DNA of 43,200 nt from Pseudomonadota bacterium (GCA_022563505.1 JADFNG010000011.1:1-43200); one strand, 5' to 3'. Positions 1 to 8,557 are shown, numbered from the stretch's first letter. Notes: generated by a model not told the origin, from the sequence alone. Numbers and translations: made by a program.

Positions 1-960
1 GGTTAGTCGCGGGCCGATCGCCGCAAACTGCTCCAGTACTTCATCATCATCGACATCGCCGTAGTATTCACAGGAAACATTGATGATTCCGCCACCGTTG
101 ATGACGTAGTCAGGCGCATAGAGAATACCGGCATCAGCAAGCCGCTGTCCGTCAGCATCAATCGCGAGTTGGTTATTCGCACCGCCTGCAACGATTTGCG
201 TACGCAGTCTGGGGATAGAATCTTCGCTGAGAACCGCGCCGAGTGCGCACGGTGCCAGCACATCCGCAGACTGAAACAAAATCTCATCAACACCGGCGAC
301 CGTCGCGCCAAATTCATCACAAATACGCTGGGCGCGTGCCTCATCGAGGTCCGCCACGATAATTTTGGCACCCTCTGATGAGAGATATTTGCTGAGATAA
401 TAGCCGACATGCCCCGCACCCTGGATGGCAACCGTTAACCCATCGACGCTATCCCGGCCGAGCTTGAAGCGCACTGCTGCCTCAATGCCCTTGAAAATAC
501 CCCAACTGGTTTTCGGCGACGGATCACCACCGGCATGCCCTCCTTTCTTTGGCAGTCCGGTCACATGCTTCGTTCGGTGCGCGATGGTCTGCATGATGTC
601 GACCGTCATGCCCACATCTTCCGCCGTCACATAGTCGCCATTCAGCTTGTCGACAAATTCACCGAATTTTTCATACAGTGAATCCGCGCCGCTGAAATCA
701 CTATCCTTGATAATAACGGCCTTGCCGCCACCAAACTTCAGTCGTGCCATCGCATTCTTGTAGCTCATACCCTGCGACAGCCGCAGCACGTCGGTCAACG
801 CCGCGTCAGCAGACGCATAGCTCCACAGCCTGCAGCCACCCGCGGCTGGGCCCAGTGCCGTGGAATGAATGGCAATGATCGCCTGCAGGCCGCTGGCTCT
901 GTCGCTGCAGAAAACGACTCGTTCATGGTCATCAAATGCCGGGTTATCGAAGGCCGCCAT
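1..960 (-). CDS. Leucine/Glu/Phe/Val-type amino-acid dehydrogenase, 3' end cut by window edge
   Basis: Cytoplasmic NAD-dependent oxidative deamination of a branched-chain (or related) amino acid to the 2-oxo acid and ammonia. The visible 320 residues start at ATG 960 and stay open to base 1. Residues 61-80 carry the family signature with two lysines at 68 and 80, the positions of the substrate and catalytic lysines in Bacillus-type leucine dehydrogenase. A GAGHVG nucleotide-binding turn follows in the middle, then GGANNQL. The last visible part contains NGGGIINV, typical of this family. Leucine dehydrogenases are about 350-365 residues, so roughly 30-45 C-terminal residues lie outside the window. 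It is a single gene here with no obvious operon partner. Phenylalanine or valine dehydrogenase cannot be excluded from sequence alone. Confidence 0.9.
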   Translation of the reverse strand, partial: MAAFDNPAFDDHERVVFCSDRASGLQAIIAIHSTALGPAAGGCRLWSYASADAALTDVLRLSQGMSYKNAMARLKFGGGKAVIIKDSDFSGADSLYEKFGEFVDKLNGDYVTAEDVGMTVDIMQTIAHRTKHVTGLPKKGGHAGGDPSPKTSWGIFKGIEAAVRFKLGRDSVDGLTVAIQGAGHVGYYLSKYLSSEGAKIIVADLDEARAQRICDEFGATVAGVDEILFQSADVLAPCALGAVLSEDSIPRLRTQIVAGGANNQLAIDADGQRLADAGILYAPDYVINGGGIINVSCEYYGDVDDDEVLEQFAAIGPRLT

Positions 961-1064
961 AGTGGTTCTCAGTTGAGTGGGAGGGTAAGCGCTAGTGCGC
1001 TGGACTTGGGCTTGGCGCGCAGATTCTAGCACTGACTTGTATGTGGGTCACCGTTATCGGGGCG

Positions 1065-1760
1065 TCAAAAAGGGACGCCTACGGCTTTGCAGAGGAAGCG
1101 CATGTAGGCTTCGCCGGCGCGGAATGCGGTTTCGACTCTTTGCTGGAATTTTGGATGGGTAGCGGCGCCGAGGTCGAGATTTTTTATCGCTATGAAGTCC
1201 TTGCGTTTAATGTCGGTCAACAGCGGATGATCCTTGTCGAAACCTCTTGGTGCGCGACTTAGTGCCTGGCCGCCCAATTTGAAATGCCGCGAGAATGTCT
1301 TGTCCTGGCTGGCTCTCAGCCACTCGGCTTCTTTGTCCACGATGCGCTGCCGGATGCGGAATAGTGGCTCAGCATCCGGTCGCCACATGCCCACGCCAAG
1401 AAAAACTTGCCCGGTATCGATATGCACATAGTAACCCGGGGAGTGTACGTCTTTGGCTTGCTCATGCCTGAACTGGATGCCGATATTGGTCTTGTAGGGC
1501 GTCTTGTTTTTCGAAAACCGGGTATCGCGGTAGACGCGCATCAGTGAACCGCCCATGCGCTTTGGAATCGCCGTAAAGTGCGGTGCGATCTTTTCGAGTG
1601 GATCCTGCATGGACTGAATGAATCTTAGCGCAACATCGAGCACATGTTCTTCGTAACGGGATTTGTTTTCCCTGAACCACTCGCGATTGTTGTTGTTTTT
1701 GAGTTCATTCAGGAACCCGATCGTATTCGTCGTGAAGCATGCATAGCGACTCCCGGTCAT
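1065..1760 (-). CDS. DUF2461 / TIGR02453 family protein
   Basis: About 231 residues of a conserved bacterial family of unknown biochemical function. The diagnostic N-terminal motif is visible as FLNELKNNNNREWFRENKSRYE, here read from residue 13 onward in two adjoining stretches (FLNELKNNNN and REWFRENKSRYE). A central RVYRDTRFSKNKTPYKTN block is also typical. The frame is open upstream to 1853, but ATG 1760 is preferred. It gives the usual N-terminus length, and it lies one base after the stop of the small upstream ORF (1762-1959), an arrangement that suggests translational coupling. ATG 1784 is an alternative. The gene product is likely soluble; no signal peptide is seen. Substrate and partners are unknown. 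Confidence 0.85.
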   Translation of the reverse strand: MTGSRYACFTTNTIGFLNELKNNNNREWFRENKSRYEEHVLDVALRFIQSMQDPLEKIAPHFTAIPKRMGGSLMRVYRDTRFSKNKTPYKTNIGIQFRHEQAKDVHSPGYYVHIDTGQVFLGVGMWRPDAEPLFRIRQRIVDKEAEWLRASQDKTFSRHFKLGGQALSRAPRGFDKDHPLLTDIKRKDFIAIKNLDLGAATHPKFQQRVETAFRAGEAYMRFLCKAVGVPF

Positions 1761-1761
1761 G

Positions 1762-1959
1762 TCAGCCGTTATTCTGCCCTGCATGGGGGTGCGGAAACAT
1801 GTCTGACTCGTCCTCACCCTCCCGTTCCACCAAACAGGCAAAGTCTTTTTCAAGTAGCAGGGTCAGCGTGGCACTCACTGATCCCTCATGGCGGAGAGTA
1901 TTGCCCTCGATGCGAGTAAGCCTGAACCTGATGGAATTATCGCGTATTCTCAATTTCAT
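1762..1959 (-). CDS. Short ORF with DUF7009-like N-terminus, probably truncated
   Basis: This 65-residue ORF starts MKLRIRDNSIRFRLTR, which resembles the start of small DUF7009-like proteins as I remember them (MKxRIxxNSIRLRLxxxE). Those proteins are about 120-140 residues. Here the resemblance stops near residue 33 (SVSATLTL) and the rest is a short acidic tail ending in GQNNG, so the gene is probably frameshifted or truncated. The frame is also open to an upstream ATG at 1992, but no good ribosome binding site is seen at either start. Its stop codon is one base before the start of the DUF2461 gene, so even a broken copy could serve as a leader for translational coupling. Function unknown. 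Confidence 0.45.
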   Translation of the reverse strand: MKLRIRDNSIRFRLTRIEGNTLRHEGSVSATLTLLLEKDFACLVEREGEDESDMFPHPHAGQNNG

Positions 1960-2031
1960 GAGCGAGCTGACATTGCCTGGAAGGGCGGTCATTTAAGCAT
2001 GTTTCGCTGCTAAAGCGTCAAGGTAATAGCA

Positions 2032-2790
2032 ATGATTTCCGAACCCCTGTTTTATGCCGCCACCGTGCCGGCAATACTGATTTTTGGTATCTCCAAAGGC
2101 GGATTTGGCGGTGGTCTCGGTGTCCTGGCCATACCGTTAATGGCGCTGGTGATGTCACCGATTCAAGCGGCTGCCGTGCTTCTGCCAATACTTTGCCTCA
2201 TGGATTTGTTCGGCCTCTGGGCGTATCGGGGAAAATGGATTGCAACGGAATTGCGCGTCCTTATACCCGCTTCTTTGCTTGGCATCGCTGTCGGCACGCT
2301 GTTATTCGAATACATGAGTCCAGCCATCATTCGCCTGTTACTGGGCACTGTTGCGCTCACATTTACATTGCAATACTGGTTCGAGAATTATTTTCGCCGT
2401 GATGCGGAACGAACCGCCTATCCCCTCGCAGTCGGAATTCTTGCTGCCGGCACCGCCGGGTTTACGAGTTTTATCGCGCATGCCGGTGGGCCTCCTCTGA
2501 ATATGTACATGCTCCGGCGCGGCATGGATCGAAGCCAGTTTGTTGCCACGTCCGTCGTGTTCTTTGCCGTAGTGAACTATGTGAAGCTTGTCCCGTACGC
2601 ATGGCTGGGGCAGCTGGACAGCAGCAACCTGTACACAGCGCTTGTGCTCTCGCCACTGGCACCGATCGGCATTGGTGCCGGTGTCTGGCTGCACAATCGG
2701 GTAAGCGACCGGTTTTTCTTCCGCTTCCTTTACGGTCTGTTGTTTGCCGTCGGCGTCAAACTCGTTTACGACGGCATCACGGGGCTGTGA
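2032..2790 (+). CDS. TauE/SafE family sulfite/organosulfonate exporter
   Basis: A 252-residue inner-membrane protein, nearly all hydrophobic, with about 7-8 predicted membrane segments. The N-terminal half carries the family glycine-rich motif GISKGGFGGGLG (residues 19-30), and the second half repeats the fold around the segment beginning FTSFIAHAGGPP. TauE/SafE proteins export sulfite, sulfoacetate or related anions, but the substrate of this copy cannot be assigned. Unlike the second copy at 24805-25587 it is not next to sulfur genes. It converges on the multiheme cytochrome gene and the two coding regions overlap by 14 bases at their stops. The start at ATG 2032 has only a weak AAGG upstream. 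Confidence 0.88.
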   Translation: MISEPLFYAATVPAILIFGISKGGFGGGLGVLAIPLMALVMSPIQAAAVLLPILCLMDLFGLWAYRGKWIATELRVLIPASLLGIAVGTLLFEYMSPAIIRLLLGTVALTFTLQYWFENYFRRDAERTAYPLAVGILAAGTAGFTSFIAHAGGPPLNMYMLRRGMDRSQFVATSVVFFAVVNYVKLVPYAWLGQLDSSNLYTALVLSPLAPIGIGAGVWLHNRVSDRFFFRFLYGLLFAVGVKLVYDGITGL

Positions 2791-5089
2791 GCCGCGCGAG
2801 AAATGCGGCAATGTCCGGATTTTCGGGATACTGGACTTGCAGGCGTAAACCCTCCTCTCGTGCTGCATCGATACGCCCCGCAGCGTACAGCATCGTGGCC
2901 AGCCCCCAGCCAATATCGAAATCACCCGGAAAGACCAGGCTTGCATCCTGCATCGCGCTGATCGCATCGGCGGGACGCCCAAGAGAATTGAGGGCTGCGG
3001 CGTACACGTACGTGTAACGTCGATTGCCGGGTTCGAGGATCGCTGCGCGTTGCAGTGCTGCCAATGCGGCCCGGGATTCACCAACACGAACCCGCAAGAG
3101 CCCCAGCGAGTGATGCAGCGCGGCAACGTCTGCATCCAGTTCCAGGCCAGCCTGCAGCAATGACCTGGCATCTTCGTCACGAGACAGTTGCCGATACAAA
3201 TCCGCCAGGTTCACGCGCGCGACTACCGCGCGCGGCTCGATTGTCAGCGCCCGTTGCAATGCAGCCTCTGCCCGTTTCGCGTCACCGCGCGCGAGGTAGA
3301 TCGAAGCCAGGTTACTGTGCGCTTCCGGTCGTTCGGCGATCGCCTGCTGCGCCTCAATGTATTCTTTTTCTGCCGCATTGAACGCCGCCTGTGCGCTCTG
3401 CGGCAAACCACGCCTTGCAGGCGACAGCACGCTGGCTGCTTCGATGCGTACCGCACGAACCGGGTCATCAAGGAGTGCCATTGCCCCCTCCATACGGAGT
3501 TCGCCCGCCACACCCTGAAGCGCCCGCAAAGCACCCAGGCGTATCAGCGCATCGGCATTGCCGAGTGCATCGCGAATCGCCCCGGCCGAGGTCGAATCCA
3601 GCGGCGGTACTATCAGGGAGACGGCCGTCGCGCGTGCGATACCCGGAAACCTCGTGTTGTGTGCCGCATCCGCCAGCAACTGATTTGCCCCGGCAGCGGC
3701 ATTACGACCTGCATGAATAGCATTTGCATAGTGAGCCCGACGAGAATCGCCGTACCAGTCGTTTAAGGCCGCGTCAGCCCACTTCGGCCCCTGCTCTGCA
3801 TGACAATTGCTGCAGGCATTCGGCGATCCTGTCGAGATTGTCAGGTCGGGTCGCGGCAGGCGGAAACTGTGATCGCGCCGAGCATCGATCACCATGTAAT
3901 CACGCGATGGCATATGGCAATCGACGCAGGCCACCTGCTCTGGCGCATGCTTGTGATGATCGCTGCCTGCAAATCGGCTTGCCAGGTGACAAGTGGTGCA
4001 AATCGCGCTCGGTTCCCCTGCGGTGCGCAACTTTGCGGTATGAGGATCATGACAGTCTGTGCAGGTCACGCCGGCCTGATACATTTTGCTCTGCATGAAC
4101 GAGCCCCAGACATACACCTCATCCTGAATCTGGCCGTCGGGAAAATACAGATACTCATCCAGCAAGGCAGGCATGTGCGTGTCAAGCAGCGGTCGTCCGT
4201 AGTGATAATCACCGGTAATAACGGCACGCCTGGAATGACATCGGCCACAGGATTCCGGCTGCTGCGGGGGCCGGGTGCGCAGCTCGCTACGCTGTGCAAT
4301 GCCGGTCTGCGAATTCATTTGCCACCGCGCTCGACCCGCATCGTCAAGGTCGACGACCAGGCCCGTCGTAAAGGCGAGAGTGCCGGCATTCGCCGCCGCC
4401 ACATGCTGCGAACCCGGGCCATGGCAGCCTTCGCAGCCTACGTTAATTTCAGACCATGTCGTGTCGAATGTTTGTGTTGCGCCATCATAATTTTTCTGCA
4501 AGTCGGTGGAGTGACATTCGGCGCACATATGATTCCAGTTCTGCAAGCGCCCGGTCCAGTGCAATGGATCATCGTGTGTTATGGATTCCTGCGCATAGAG
4601 ATGGAACCAGCGCTGACCACCCGCCGATTTCTCGCGTCCGTCCCAGGCGAGGGGCAACGTTTGCAGTCGACCACCGCTGAATTCGATCAGGTACTGCTGC
4701 AACGGCGTCACACCAAACGTGTAACGAATCTCAAATTCCGCCAATTCACCTGCTTCATTATCCGTCCTGACCCAATAGCGCCCGTCACGAGTGAAGAACA
4801 AACTTTCGATGGCGCCAACACGAATGCTCGCGTTGCTGAAATCGCCAATCACCGTGTCCGCTGTCGCATGTTGCATGGCGAGGTCATGGTGCGAACCAGA
4901 CCAGCTTTCATACTGGGATGCATGACAAACAGCACATTGCATCGAACCCAGGTATTCGAGCACGCCTTGGGGATGAGGGACAGACGCCGCCGGCCTTGTA
5001 TCTGTTGCAGAGTCACAGGCGGCAATCGTGCTGGCGGCGAGCAGCAGAAAAAACCAGTGCCTGGCCGAACGGTAACGACGAATAATCAT
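2777..5089 (-). CDS. Octaheme c-type cytochrome with HEAT-like and TPR repeats (lipoprotein)
   Basis: A 770-residue exported electron-transfer protein. ATG 5089 is chosen because it gives a lipoprotein signal peptide (short basic start, hydrophobic core, IAAC lipobox at about residues 22-25); the frame is open to 5125. Eight CxxCH heme motifs begin near residues 52, 189, 219, 281, 343, 364, 388 and 426. After the last heme comes an alanine-rich helical HEAT-like stretch (about 480-560), then four to five TPR-like repeats to the C-terminus. Proteins of this multiheme plus TPR type are widespread in Proteobacteria and are mostly uncharacterised; some resemble nitrite-reductase-related multiheme cytochromes. 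Likely location is the periplasmic face of a membrane. The gene is monocistronic, with an 11-bp dyad 76 bases upstream of the chosen start. Confidence 0.88.
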   Translation of the reverse strand: MIIRRYRSARHWFFLLLAASTIAACDSATDTRPAASVPHPQGVLEYLGSMQCAVCHASQYESWSGSHHDLAMQHATADTVIGDFSNASIRVGAIESLFFTRDGRYWVRTDNEAGELAEFEIRYTFGVTPLQQYLIEFSGGRLQTLPLAWDGREKSAGGQRWFHLYAQESITHDDPLHWTGRLQNWNHMCAECHSTDLQKNYDGATQTFDTTWSEINVGCEGCHGPGSQHVAAANAGTLAFTTGLVVDLDDAGRARWQMNSQTGIAQRSELRTRPPQQPESCGRCHSRRAVITGDYHYGRPLLDTHMPALLDEYLYFPDGQIQDEVYVWGSFMQSKMYQAGVTCTDCHDPHTAKLRTAGEPSAICTTCHLASRFAGSDHHKHAPEQVACVDCHMPSRDYMVIDARRDHSFRLPRPDLTISTGSPNACSNCHAEQGPKWADAALNDWYGDSRRAHYANAIHAGRNAAAGANQLLADAAHNTRFPGIARATAVSLIVPPLDSTSAGAIRDALGNADALIRLGALRALQGVAGELRMEGAMALLDDPVRAVRIEAASVLSPARRGLPQSAQAAFNAAEKEYIEAQQAIAERPEAHSNLASIYLARGDAKRAEAALQRALTIEPRAVVARVNLADLYRQLSRDEDARSLLQAGLELDADVAALHHSLGLLRVRVGESRAALAALQRAAILEPGNRRYTYVYAAALNSLGRPADAISAMQDASLVFPGDFDIGWGLATMLYAAGRIDAAREEGLRLQVQYPENPDIAAFLARLTAP

Positions 5090-5165
5090 GAGAGGGAACT
5101 TTCGGGCACCGGCACAGGCGCACACACTACCCTGCGCGATATCCCATGCAAGACTGTCGCGGCGG

Positions 5166-5190
5166 CATAAATCGATAACATCGATTTATG
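5166..5190. repeat. Perfect 11-bp dyad upstream of the octaheme cytochrome gene
   Basis: CATAAATCGAT and ATCGATTTATG form perfect 11-base arms around a 3-base centre (AAC). The dyad lies 76 bases upstream of the cytochrome start at 5089 and about 95 bases beyond the stop of the cold-shock gene. Its AT-rich, short-spaced form looks more like a protein-binding operator than a terminator. No known operator class is recognised. Confidence 0.6.
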
Positions 5191-5200
5191 CATCACTACT

Positions 5201-5240
5201 CCTGGCGCCACTCCCCGGAATCACTATCGGGAGCGCCAGG
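5201..5240. repeat. Inverted repeat downstream of the cold-shock gene, possible terminator
   Basis: Arms CCTGGCGC (5201-5208) and GCGCCAGG (5233-5240), with an additional inner CTCCC/GGGAG pairing. It lies between the stop of the cold-shock gene and the start of the cytochrome gene, so it may end the cold-shock transcript. There is no U tract on that strand, so an intrinsic terminator is not certain. Confidence 0.45.
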
Positions 5241-5284
5241 TACGCACTTAATTATTATTTTTGGGACTTACGCAATCCGGGTAA

Positions 5285-5497
5285 CTAGTCGGCCATTACG
5301 TTTTCGGCCTGCGGACCCTTCTGGCCCTGCGTGACCTCCATCGTTACCTTCTGGCCTTCTTTCAGTGTCTTGAATCCTTCCATACTGATCGCGCTGTGGT
5401 GTACGAATACATCGGGTCCGCCTTCACGCTCAATAAAACCAAAACCCTTATCATCGTTGAACCACTTAACGGTTCCATCAACTCTTTCGCCTGACAT
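5285..5497 (-). CDS. Cold-shock domain protein (CspA family)
   Basis: A 70-residue single cold-shock domain that binds single-stranded RNA/DNA and acts as an RNA chaperone. Both nucleic-acid motifs are present: RNP1 as KGFGFI (about residues 17-22) and RNP2 as VFVHHSAI (about 30-37). Length and the closing GPQAENV block are standard for the family. The start has a good ribosome binding site (GAGGTAG) seven bases upstream. The leader upstream is long, as in cold-inducible csp genes, but whether this copy is cold-regulated cannot be told. Neighbours give no further hint. Confidence 0.96.
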   Translation of the reverse strand: MSGERVDGTVKWFNDDKGFGFIEREGGPDVFVHHSAISMEGFKTLKEGQKVTMEVTQGQKGPQAENVMAD

Positions 5498-5851
5498 AAC
5501 TACCTCTTAAACATATAAAACCAGCCGAAGCCGGCACTCTGGCTTAGCCCGGTTAGATCCGGGTCTACACGCATATTACTCACAAATATCGATTGAATGG
5601 CAGTTTTCGGTTTAAATCGAGTCTAAACACGCGCCGGCAGCGCGCCATTAGTGGTCATTTTGGCCCTTAGATTACAGCGATATAACAGCAGCAGATCGAA
5701 AATCGGCCGCAAAGTATCGGTCTCGAATTTCGTTCTCTTCAGTCCCGAGGTGCGCGAGAACACTGTATAACCGCATGCCTAGCCACGCGAATCTTGCGGG
5801 GAAACTTGCCCGGCTGACGAACAACACCGGCCGTTTTATTCCTGCGATTAT
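5498..5851. other. Intergenic region: long csp leader
   Basis: 354 bases between the cold-shock gene and the 3' end of lldD, both on the minus strand. The part next to csp contains a small GC hairpin (CCCGG at 5548-5552 with CCGGG at 5559-5563) and a GC-rich GCCGAAGCCGGC stretch, which could be 5' leader structure. No gene, clear promoter or U-rich terminator is recognised in the rest. Confidence 0.4.
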
Positions 5852-7009
5852 TTACCCACCGGGCAAGCGAGCCAACATCGACCGGTTGAGCATCGAGATA
5901 TTTTCACAACCCATTAAGAGCATGTCTCGCTCCATTTCTGTCCGCAGCAGGCCCATTGCTCTTTCGACGCCCGCAGCACCGGCTCCTGCCAGCGCATACA
6001 GATACATTCTTCCACCCGAACACGCGGTCGCGCCCATCGCCAGCGCCTTTAGCACATGAGTGCCGCGCCGTATGCCCCCGTCGACAATGATTTCGATTTG
6101 TCCACCAACAGCATCAACAATCGCTTGCAACTGATCGAATGGCGCCCGGGCACCGTCCAGCTGCCTGCCACCATGATTGGAGATCATGATGGCACTCGCA
6201 CCGGCTTCAACCGAGCGTTTGGCATCATCAACGGACATGATGCCTTTGATCGCAAACGGTCCACCCCACTCTTCAATCATTTTCGCGGCATCATCCCAGT
6301 CGATCGAGCGTTTCATCTGTGTATTGATGTAATCAATGACGGACGATTCCACCTTCGACCCTGTGGCGGTGTATCGGGAAACGTTGGGGAGATCAAATTT
6401 TTCACGCAGCAGATAGTTGATAGTCCACTCGGGGTGCATGGCGAAACTCAACAGGCTACTCGGCGTCAGCGATGGCGGCGTCGTCATGCCCGTCAGGTAG
6501 TCACGCTCCCGATTACCGGCAACAATCGTATCCACTGTCAAGGCAAGTGCATCGAATTTGGCTTCCTTGCAACGTGCCATCAGGTCGTTGGTCAGCGCAG
6601 TGTCATTATGTATGTATATTTGAAAGAGCTTGGGCGCGTCGGTGATTGCGCCCAGTTCCTCGATGCTGCGAGTGCCAATGGTCGAAACACCGAACATCGT
6701 ACCGAATTTCTCTGCGGCAGCCGCCACCGCCGTTTCGCCATCATGATGAAACAGGCGCTGCATCGCGGTCGGGGAAAAAAACAGCGGCATGGCGAGTTCC
6801 CGACCCAGGACATGAGTTGTCAGGTCGATTTTGTCCACACCGGCGAGAACATTGGGGATGAGATTGACGGCATTGAATGCTTCGGTATTGCGATGCAATG
6901 TGACTTCGTCATCTGCACCGCCGTCGATGTAATGAAAAATCGCCGAGGGAAGGCGCTGTTTTGCCAGCGCGCGGAAATCGGCAGTTTTATAGCAATTCTT
7001 GAGACGCAC
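5852..7009 (-). CDS. lldD: FMN-dependent L-lactate dehydrogenase / alpha-hydroxy-acid oxidase
   Basis: A 385-residue member of the FMN-dependent alpha-hydroxy-acid dehydrogenase family, which oxidises L-lactate (or a related 2-hydroxy acid) to the 2-oxo acid at the inner face of the membrane and passes electrons to quinone or another acceptor. The TIM-barrel signature SNHGGRQLDG around residues 278-287 contains the catalytic His and Arg. The FMN-phosphate region VDGGIRRGTHVLKALAMGA and an N-terminal FHYIDGGADDE motif are also present. The start is GTG 7009, chosen for the GGAGA ribosome binding site seven bases upstream. Full length. Substrate is inferred from similarity: glycolate or mandelate oxidation is possible, as there is no lldP or lldR neighbour. 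Confidence 0.9.
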   Translation of the reverse strand: MRLKNCYKTADFRALAKQRLPSAIFHYIDGGADDEVTLHRNTEAFNAVNLIPNVLAGVDKIDLTTHVLGRELAMPLFFSPTAMQRLFHHDGETAVAAAAEKFGTMFGVSTIGTRSIEELGAITDAPKLFQIYIHNDTALTNDLMARCKEAKFDALALTVDTIVAGNRERDYLTGMTTPPSLTPSSLLSFAMHPEWTINYLLREKFDLPNVSRYTATGSKVESSVIDYINTQMKRSIDWDDAAKMIEEWGGPFAIKGIMSVDDAKRSVEAGASAIMISNHGGRQLDGARAPFDQLQAIVDAVGGQIEIIVDGGIRRGTHVLKALAMGATACSGGRMYLYALAGAGAAGVERAMGLLRTEMERDMLLMGCENISMLNRSMLARLPGG

Positions 7010-7465
7010 CTGCTTTCTCCGGCGGCACTAACTGATTGAAGTTGAAGCGTATCATGACTCTAATCAAGTATCGTGCTGATAAAGGAGGGCGGAGTACGGC
7101 GCAAAAGAAATAACGGCTTTTCGCCAGTTGCAACAAGAAGTTCACGGCTGTCGTGATGGGCAATCTTGCGGGTGGTTATTCGATGCTGAGTTTGCCAAGG
7201 AACCTCTGATTTATCCTGGACGAAGTAGATTGGGAGTCAAGATGTTCAGCTTCAAGGCGCGGATCGCCCGTAATGGCTAGCCATTGCGAAGCTTCGCAAC
7301 GCCGAAGCTGGATATTTTTCAGCCAGGATACGAGTTCACGAATAGATCAGAGGTTCCCTAAGGCTCATCGCGGCTATTCGATCTCAATCCGACCCGCTGT
7401 AAGCGACAGATCAAGCCTGCTAACATTGCCGACCAATTTTCAACGAACAACAACGGGCCCTGTCA
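7010..7465. other. Intergenic region between lldD and ctaA
   Basis: 456 bases between divergently transcribed lldD and ctaA. About a third is the MITE-like element at 7199-7357. The remaining flanks hold no ORF that looks real. Promoters of both genes must lie here, but no convincing -35/-10 pair was recognised. The element may therefore influence ctaA transcription. Confidence 0.5.
7199..7357. mobile_element. MITE-like inverted-repeat element (about 159 bp)
   Basis: The 12-base ends match perfectly: GGAACCTCTGAT at 7199-7210 and its reverse complement at 7346-7357. Nested inside are TATCCTGG (7212-7219) with CCAGGATA (7323-7330), and CAGCTTCAAGGCG (7247-7259) with CGCCGAAGCTG (7300-7310). 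The centre holds two perfect palindromes (7272-7285 and 7284-7299). It has no coding capacity. Ends of the GGAACCTCTGA type occur on some IS5-like elements as I recall, so this may be a non-autonomous derivative. No clear target-site duplication is seen. Confidence 0.65.
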
Positions 7466-8503
7466 ATGAGTGATGCCGTTTCCGCACAGAACCGTGCCGT
7501 TGCAAAATGGCTGCTCCTTTGCTGCAGCCTCGTTTTCATCATGGTTGTCCTTGGCGGAGTCACCCGGCTCACTGGCTCCGGCCTGTCGATGGTCGACTGG
7601 CAGCCCGTTAGCCGACTGCTGCCGCCCATCAGTGCCGAGGAGTGGCAAAAAACCTTTGAGATGTACCAGCAAACGCCTGAGTTCCAGCAAAAGAACTCGC
7701 ACATGGATGTGAATGATTTCAAGGGTATCTTCTGGCTCGAATACGTGCACCGCCTGCTTGGCCGCCTGATCGGCATGGTGTTCTTTTTCCCCTTCGTCTA
7801 TTTCCTCTGGCGAGGCTTTATAGGCAAAGACGAATGGCCCAAATATTCACTCATGTTTTTTCTGGGTGGCATGCAGGGCGTGCTTGGCTGGTACATGGTC
7901 AAGAGTGGGCTCGTCAATGTTCCCGAGGTCAGTCAGTATCGATTGACGGCCCATCTGATCGCCGCTTTTGCCATCTTCGGTTTTATGTTCTGGGTCGCCC
8001 TGTCGCGACTCTACCCGCCCCGGGGTGGCAGCCGGCATCCATGGTTTGGCAAGACCCTTTGCCTGACGGCACTCATAACCATTACGATTGTTGCGGGCGG
8101 CTTCGTCGCGGGCCTCAAGGCCGGCAAGATATACAATACCTTTCCGATGATGGGGGATTACTGGCTGCCACCGGGAATGCTTGCGCTCGACCCGGCATGG
8201 CGCAATCTTTTCGATAACATGACGACCGTGCAATTCGACCATCGTATTCTGGCCATTACAACTTTCGCGCTGATCGTCGTTTATTGGGCGAAGATTCGAA
8301 ACATGGCATTGCCGGCCAGGGTCGGGAAAGCCGTTAATGCTCTATTGCACACTGCAACACTGCAGATCGTTCTGGGTATTTCCACGCTGTTACTGGTTGT
8401 ACCGGTTTTTCTTGCCGCCGCTCACCAAGCGGTTGCCATGCTGCTTTTCGCCATTGCTTTGTATCTTTGCCACGGCTTACATAACGTCATCAACCGCGAC
8501 TGA
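7466..8503 (+). CDS. ctaA: Heme a synthase, COX15/CtaA family
   Basis: A 345-residue inner-membrane enzyme that oxidises the C8 methyl group of heme o to the formyl of heme a for aa3-type cytochrome c oxidase. Eight membrane segments are apparent. Family marks include GGVTRLTGSGLSMVDW near the N-terminus, EYVHRLLGRLIG (first heme-ligand His pair region), a QGVLGWYMVKSGL block, and a C-terminal QFDHR and AAHQAVA with the remaining conserved His residues. The domain pattern and inserted MYQQTPEF segment fit the COX15 (alpha-proteobacterial/mitochondrial) branch rather than the Bacillus type. ctaB and cox genes are not in the window; hemN follows 54 bases downstream on the same strand, so the two may be co-transcribed. 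Confidence 0.95.
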   Translation: MSDAVSAQNRAVAKWLLLCCSLVFIMVVLGGVTRLTGSGLSMVDWQPVSRLLPPISAEEWQKTFEMYQQTPEFQQKNSHMDVNDFKGIFWLEYVHRLLGRLIGMVFFFPFVYFLWRGFIGKDEWPKYSLMFFLGGMQGVLGWYMVKSGLVNVPEVSQYRLTAHLIAAFAIFGFMFWVALSRLYPPRGGSRHPWFGKTLCLTALITITIVAGGFVAGLKAGKIYNTFPMMGDYWLPPGMLALDPAWRNLFDNMTTVQFDHRILAITTFALIVVYWAKIRNMALPARVGKAVNALLHTATLQIVLGISTLLLVVPVFLAAAHQAVAMLLFAIALYLCHGLHNVINRD

Positions 8504-8557
8504 ACTACGGTTTATACGCATTTGCGCGCCGCCGCGCTTCGGCGAGGATAACGCAAC

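Noticed and set aside
1061-1079. GGCGTC/GACGCC pairing at the end of the DUF2461 gene
   Set aside because: Six-base stem mainly within coding sequence, no U tract.
3800-5170. Long open frame of 456 codons on the plus strand, opposite the octaheme cytochrome gene
   Set aside because: The minus strand frame has eight heme motifs and a signal peptide. The plus frame has no recognisable domain and is a GC-driven shadow.
6056-7039. 327-codon plus-strand frame opposite lldD
   Set aside because: lldD is unmistakable on the minus strand; the plus frame shows no family motif.
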